This document shows positions 16,363 to 18,934 of a stretch of 18,934 bases of DNA, piece by piece; within the stretch, counting starts at the first letter, position 1, and each line of letters opens with the position of its first letter. The translations under genes were made by a program, and so were the position numbers. The notes under the pieces were generated by a model. The model searched no databases and was not told the origin of the DNA. It saw nothing but the letters and a program-made list of their open reading frames with translations. The stretch is from assembly GCA_937915455.1 (NCBI GenBank), contig CALDNN010000040.1, positions 1 to 18,934 of the forward strand, read 5' to 3'. The stretch is from Pelethousia sp002409725 (GTDB lineage Bacteria > Bacillota > Clostridia > Christensenellales > CAG-138).

Positions 16363-16398
16363 CAACTATTCGTTAAACTTGCGTTTAACGAATAGTTG
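16363..16398. repeat. 36-bp perfect palindrome (16-bp arms, TTGC centre) before the Xer-like gene
   Basis: Left arm CAACTATTCGTTAAAC (16363-16378), centre TTGC, right arm its exact complement (16383-16398). It is AT-rich, unlike the flanking genes. It starts 14 bases after the rnhA stop and ends 61 bases before the recombinase ATG. No T-run follows on the plus strand, so it is not a standard terminator. Possible roles are a recombinase binding site, an operator or an RNA 3'-end hairpin. Confidence 0.9.
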
Positions 16399-16444
16399 CA
16401 TATCGGTAGCTGGGTCTTCCCCGTACTGGCTTTATAAAAAATGA

Positions 16445-16456
16445 GAACAGGAGTTC
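16445..16456. promoter_or_regulatory. Candidate LexA box over the ribosome binding site of the Xer-like gene
   Basis: GAAC-AGGA-GTTC is an exact match to the GAAC-N4-GTTC core. It overlaps the SD (AGGAG 16449-16453) and lies just after a possible -10 (TATAAA 16433-16438; no good -35). Only this site and the one at lexA match the core exactly in the window. The SD itself supplies part of the match, so chance is a real alternative. Confidence 0.4.
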
Positions 16457-16459
16457 GTC

Positions 16460-17509
16460 ATGGCTGCGGATGATTATGCTGGAAGCGAATATAAGAAATA
16501 CATGCTCAAGCTGCGGGCTCTGTGCGCGGAGCTGCCGCCGTTTTGCGCCGAGTTCTTCCGGGGCATTGAGCACGAAACGCTGGTTCGCTCCCGTTATGCC
16601 TACGGCGTGGATCTGCGCACCTTCTTTTTCTTTTTGATCCGGCAGCCGGGCTTTGAAAAGCCGGAGCCCCGCTCCCTCACCCTGACAGACTTAGACCGGG
16701 TAGATATCACCACCGTGGAGAATTATTTGAGCTACGTTTCCTATTATACGGACGAGGAGGAAAAGGAAGTGCTCAACGGCGAGCGTGCAAAAAAGCGCAA
16801 GCTCTCCACCTTGCGCGCCCTCTATAAATATTTTAATAAGAAAGAAAAGCTCTCAACCAACGCCCCAGCCCTCGTAGATCTGCCGGTGATCCGCGAGCAG
16901 GCCATCATCCGGCTGGAGCCGGACGAGGTGGCCAATCTGCTGGATATCGTGCAGGCAGGCGATGGCCTTACGGAAGCGCAAAAGAAATACCACAAGCGCA
17001 CGCAGGCCCGTGACCTGGCCATCCTCACCCTCTTTTTGGGTACGGGCATCCGCATCAGCGAATTGGTGGGCATCGATATGGACGACGTAAACTTTTCCGC
17101 CAATGAGTTTTCCGTACTACGCAAGGGCGGCAAGCAGGATATCCTGGTCTTTGGCGAGGAGGCCCGGGCCGCCCTGCTCGATTACATGCTGGAGCGGGAG
17201 CGCATGATGCCCCAAGCGGGTCACGAGGAGGCGCTCTTCCTCTCCCTGCAAAACCGCCGCATCACCGTGCGGGCTGTGGAAAACTTAGTCAAAAAATACG
17301 CCCAGCTCGCCGCGCCCCTCAAGAACATCTCCCCGCATAAGCTGCGCAGCACCTATGGCACCACGCTATACCGAGAAACCGGGGATATCTACCTGGTGGC
17401 CGATGTGCTGGGCCACAAAGATGTGAATACCACCCGCCGGCACTATGCAGCCGCCTCGCAGGATAACCGCCGCAAAGCGGCCCAAGTGATTAAATTAAGG
17501 GAGGATTGA
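16460..17509 (+). CDS. Tyrosine recombinase, XerS/XerC-like
   Basis: 349 aa. Site-specific tyrosine recombinase, probably acting in chromosome dimer resolution. An N-terminal SAM-like core-binding domain (about 15-135) is followed by the catalytic domain with the full set R198 (GTGIRISE), K222 (LRKGGKQ), H293 and R296 (SPHKLRS), H319 (LGHKD) and nucleophile Y329 (RRHYAA). It is longer than XerC/XerD (about 300 aa); the opening LPPFCAEFF, the long insert before the catalytic domain and the segment RDLAILTLFLGTGIRISELV recall XerS of streptococci (about 356 aa), which works alone. CAGGAG lies 6 bases before the ATG. A 36-bp palindrome and a LexA-like site lie upstream. An integrase of a dead element is less likely, as no other mobile genes are near. 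Confidence 0.9.
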   Translation: MAADDYAGSEYKKYMLKLRALCAELPPFCAEFFRGIEHETLVRSRYAYGVDLRTFFFFLIRQPGFEKPEPRSLTLTDLDRVDITTVENYLSYVSYYTDEEEKEVLNGERAKKRKLSTLRALYKYFNKKEKLSTNAPALVDLPVIREQAIIRLEPDEVANLLDIVQAGDGLTEAQKKYHKRTQARDLAILTLFLGTGIRISELVGIDMDDVNFSANEFSVLRKGGKQDILVFGEEARAALLDYMLERERMMPQAGHEEALFLSLQNRRITVRAVENLVKKYAQLAAPLKNISPHKLRSTYGTTLYRETGDIYLVADVLGHKDVNTTRRHYAAASQDNRRKAAQVIKLRED

Positions 17510-17522
17510 TTCAATCCTCCCT
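17498..17522. terminator. Bidirectional hairpin that contains both stop codons of two convergent genes
   Basis: AGGGAGGATTGA (17498-17509) and its exact complement (17511-17522) flank one central T. Each arm ends in the TGA of one gene: the recombinase on plus, the Cys-rich protein on minus. The minus side is followed by TTAATTTAA and the plus side by CTCTTT, so the tail is weak on both sides. Confidence 0.65.
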
Positions 17523-17876
17523 CTCTTTCCGTTTGCGCATGCCGTGGAGGGTACGCATATAGGCCGCCCTCTTTTCCGCTTCGTAGGCGCGCAGTCGCAG
17601 CTCCCATTCCGCCATCAGCGCCGGGTCGATCTCGATAGGGGCTACACGGGAAGAATCGCACTCCTCCCCTTCCCCGCCTTCGGCATAATCCTCATCTTCA
17701 TAATAAAAATCGTCGCAGGCAAGGTCAGCGGCCTCGTCGATACGATCCGTGCGCAAAAGCTCGGCCTCGATCTCGTTGTAGGGCTTACCCATATCCAGGC
17801 ATTTGCAGCAATTGTCGCAGATTTTGCCCGGCTCCAGGTCGCAATAGTCCAATTCCTGGTTCGATGTATCTTCCAT
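17511..17876 (-). CDS. Small Cys-rich acidic protein of unknown function
   Basis: 121 aa, not recognised as a named family. Near the N-terminus it has a cysteine cluster with C12, C20, C23, C24 and C26 (KICDNCCKCLD), likely a zinc or Fe-S site, with C54 and C73 further on. A very acidic stretch (about 55-73, DDFYYEDEDYAEG) follows, then a charged helical C-terminus ending in a basic patch (RKRKERED). No membrane segment or signal peptide. The start at 17876 is chosen because GGAGG lies 8 bases upstream; a longer frame from 17948 would run through a tandem repeat of SD-like units and the LexA box and is unlikely. The gene is divergent from lexA, sharing 152 bp, and might be under the same operator. 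Coding bias and a good SD support it being real. Confidence 0.8.
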   Translation of the reverse strand: MEDTSNQELDYCDLEPGKICDNCCKCLDMGKPYNEIEAELLRTDRIDEAADLACDDFYYEDEDYAEGGEGEECDSSRVAPIEIDPALMAEWELRLRAYEAEKRAAYMRTLHGMRKRKERED

Positions 17877-17878
17877 TT

Positions 17879-17926
17879 GGAAAACCTCCGTTTCGGAAAC
17901 CTCCGTTTGGGGAAAACCTCCGCTTA
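17879..17926 (-). repeat. Three tandem 15-17-bp units, each containing CGGAGGTTT on the minus strand
   Basis: Minus-strand units contain GCGGAGGTTTTCCCC, ACGGAGGTTTCCG and ACGGAGGTTTTCC. Only the last is at the right distance (8 bases) from the ATG at 17876. The others are extra Shine-Dalgarno-like copies upstream. They probably arose by slippage. Confidence 0.8.
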
Positions 17927-17928
17927 CA

Positions 17929-17971
17929 GGAACATCCGTTCCTTGCAAACATTTGTGCTATATGGTATACT
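17929..17971 (+). promoter_or_regulatory. lexA promoter with two LexA boxes
   Basis: TTGCAA (17943-17948) and TATACT (17966-17971) are separated by 17 bp. Box 1, GGAACATCCGTTCC (17929-17942), is a perfect dyad with the GAAC-N4-GTTC core and abuts the -35. Box 2 (17946-17959), read on minus as AGCACAAATGTTTG, matches the recA operator at 11 of 14 bases and fills the spacer; its centre is 17 bp from box 1. This is the expected layout for lexA self-repression. Confidence 0.85.
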
Positions 17972-18028
17972 GCCTGTAACGGCCCGGCAACAATCTTATT
18001 ATACCACAGCACGGCTCCGGAGGTTAGC

Positions 18029-18655
18029 ATGAAAAAGCTTGGTAAATCCCAGCAAGCGGTCTATGATTACATTCGCCAATATATTCAAAAAAACTCCATA
18101 CCCCCCACCGTGCGGGAAATCTGCGCGGCCGTGGGCCTCAAATCCACCTCTACGGTGCACATGCACCTCAAAAACCTGGCGCAGATGGGCCTGATCCGGC
18201 AAAACCCCTCCATGCAGCGATCCATTACTCTTTGCGAGCCCCTGGAAAAGCCGGGCGGCGCGGTCTGCCGAGAACTGCCCCTAGTTGGCGCGGTGGCCGC
18301 GGGTACGCCCATCCTGGCTGTTGAAAACATCCAGGAGATGATCCCGCTCCCCGCCTCCCTGCTGCATGGCGCCCAGGCGGACGAGGCCTTCGTGCTGCGC
18401 ATCAGCGGCGAGAGCATGATCGGCGCGGGCATTCAGGATGGTGACTTCATCGTGGTGCACAGCGGGCTTAAGGCAGAAAACGGCGATATCGTAGTCGCGC
18501 GGGTGGGCGAGGATTCCGCCACGGTGAAGCGGATTTACTTCGAGCACGATAGAATTCGGCTCCAACCGGAAAATCCCGGCATGGAGCCGATCTACGCCAG
18601 CTATGCGGATGTGGTGATCGCGGGCAAGGTGGTTTCCCTGCTTCGGCGCTATTAG
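18029..18655 (+). CDS. lexA: SOS repressor LexA
   Basis: 208 aa. Represses DNA-damage genes until RecA filaments trigger its self-cleavage. The N-terminal winged helix-turn-helix (about 1-65) includes PPTVREICAAVGLKSTSTVH, the DNA-reading helix region. The C-terminal peptidase S24 domain has the cleavage bond A91-G92 (VAAGTP), catalytic S129 (GESM) and general base K167 (TVKRI). These positions match B. subtilis LexA closely. ATG 18029 has GGAGG 5 bases upstream; a longer in-frame opening from 17864 runs through the operators and is rejected. It is controlled by two boxes in its own promoter. Confidence 0.97.
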   Translation: MKKLGKSQQAVYDYIRQYIQKNSIPPTVREICAAVGLKSTSTVHMHLKNLAQMGLIRQNPSMQRSITLCEPLEKPGGAVCRELPLVGAVAAGTPILAVENIQEMIPLPASLLHGAQADEAFVLRISGESMIGAGIQDGDFIVVHSGLKAENGDIVVARVGEDSATVKRIYFEHDRIRLQPENPGMEPIYASYADVVIAGKVVSLLRRY

Positions 18656-18661
18656 TGGCTA

Positions 18662-18934
18662 TTAAAGGTTAATCTCCCCCGCTCTGGCTAAATCATCCAC
18701 GGCCAGCATGGCGCCCATGCGGCCATGGCTATAGGTCAGCCCGCCCTGCACATAGGCTGTGTAAGGGGCCTGGATGGGCCCATCCGCGCTTAGCTCGATG
18801 GAAGAGCCTTGGATGAAAGCACCGGCGGCCATGATAACCTTACTTTGGTAGCCCGGCATACTCCAGGGCTCCGGAGTCACAAAGCTGTCGATGGGCGCGG
18901 CCTTCTGGATGCTGCGGCAAAAGGCGATCAGCCC
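18662..18934 (-). CDS. Methionine gamma-lyase family protein (aluminium-resistance-like, YnbB type), C-terminal fragment
   Basis: The last 90 residues of a gene that starts beyond the window edge; stop TAA at 18662-18664. The segments TPEPWSMPGYQSKVIMAAG, FIQGSSIELSADGPI and PPYT-like APYTAYVQGGLTY are the hallmark C-terminal end of this PLP-dependent fold-type I family (PF06838). The PLP lysine would lie upstream, outside the window. The biochemical role is uncertain despite the family names. It converges on lexA with only 6 bases between the two stops and no clear terminator. Confidence 0.88.
   Translation of the reverse strand, partial: GLIAFCRSIQKAAPIDSFVTPEPWSMPGYQSKVIMAAGAFIQGSSIELSADGPIQAPYTAYVQGGLTYSHGRMGAMLAVDDLARAGEINL

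Noticed and set aside
16363..16398. The 36-bp palindrome as a classical rho-independent terminator of rnhA
   Set aside because: AT-rich stem with no T-tract next to it on the plus strand; listed as a repeat of open function instead.
17877..17948. 24-residue N-terminal extension of the Cys-rich protein
   Set aside because: Encoded by the tandem SD repeat and an operator; ATG 17876 has GGAGG at 8 bases.
17998..18003. TATAAT on the minus strand between lexA and the Cys-rich gene
   Set aside because: No acceptable -35 at 16-18 bp; kept only as a possible promoter for the Cys-rich gene.
17864..18028. 55-residue N-terminal extension of LexA
   Set aside because: It crosses both LexA boxes, the promoter and a good GGAGG; the true ATG is 18029.
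18656..18673. ATTAA-AGG-TTAAT inverted repeat after lexA
   Set aside because: Only 5 A/T pairs; too weak to call a terminator.

Overview
The window is a stretch of core chromosome from a GC-rich member of the Bacillota, most likely class Clostridia. Three things point there: IspH (4-hydroxy-3-methylbut-2-enyl diphosphate reductase) fused to ribosomal protein S1, the Firmicutes gene order ftsK/spoIIIE - rimO - pgsA - cinA - recA - rny, and Gram-positive LexA boxes of the GAAC-N4-GTTC type. Strong GGAGG ribosome binding sites, TTGACA/TATAAT promoters and rho-independent terminators agree. The genus cannot be fixed from sequence alone. No phage, insertion sequence, CRISPR array or biosynthetic cluster is visible.

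Layout. 1-2516 (+): the tail of a PlsC-like acyltransferase overlaps ispH-rpsA by 4 bases. Inside the fused gene, an AT-rich patch carries a near-consensus promoter and a GGAGG site before an in-frame ATG, so S1 can probably also be made alone. After a strong terminator, 2656-9418 (+) holds ftsK, rimO (4-base overlap), pgsA, cinA and recA, the last with its own LexA-box promoter. 9479-11239: rny (RNase Y), whose promoter is built into the recA terminator. 11260-12198 (+): a membrane-dipeptidase family enzyme. It converges on a P2A calcium-type ATPase (12266-14929, -) across a shared 16-bp hairpin. 15246-15626 (+): a small VOC/glyoxalase-fold protein. 15698-15771 (-): tRNA-Trp, divergent from rnhA (15894-16349, +). 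16460-17509 (+): a complete tyrosine recombinase that looks more like the single-recombinase XerS type than XerC/XerD, preceded by a 36-bp near-perfect palindrome. 17511-17876 (-): a small Cys-rich acidic protein of unknown function. 18029-18655 (+): lexA. 18662-18934 (-): C-terminus of a methionine gamma-lyase family (aluminium-resistance-like) protein.

How the parts fit. The window holds both master genes of the SOS response, recA and lexA, each with visible operators. A third GAAC-N4-GTTC site lies over the ribosome binding site of the Xer-like recombinase. FtsK, the Xer-like recombinase and RecA are the classical partners in resolving and segregating recombined chromosomes, so the 36-bp palindrome is worth testing as a dif-like site. 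The rest is housekeeping: isoprenoid and phospholipid synthesis (ispH, plsC, pgsA), translation and ribosome modification (rpsA, rimO, tRNA-Trp), RNA turnover (rny, rnhA) and cofactor repair (cinA).
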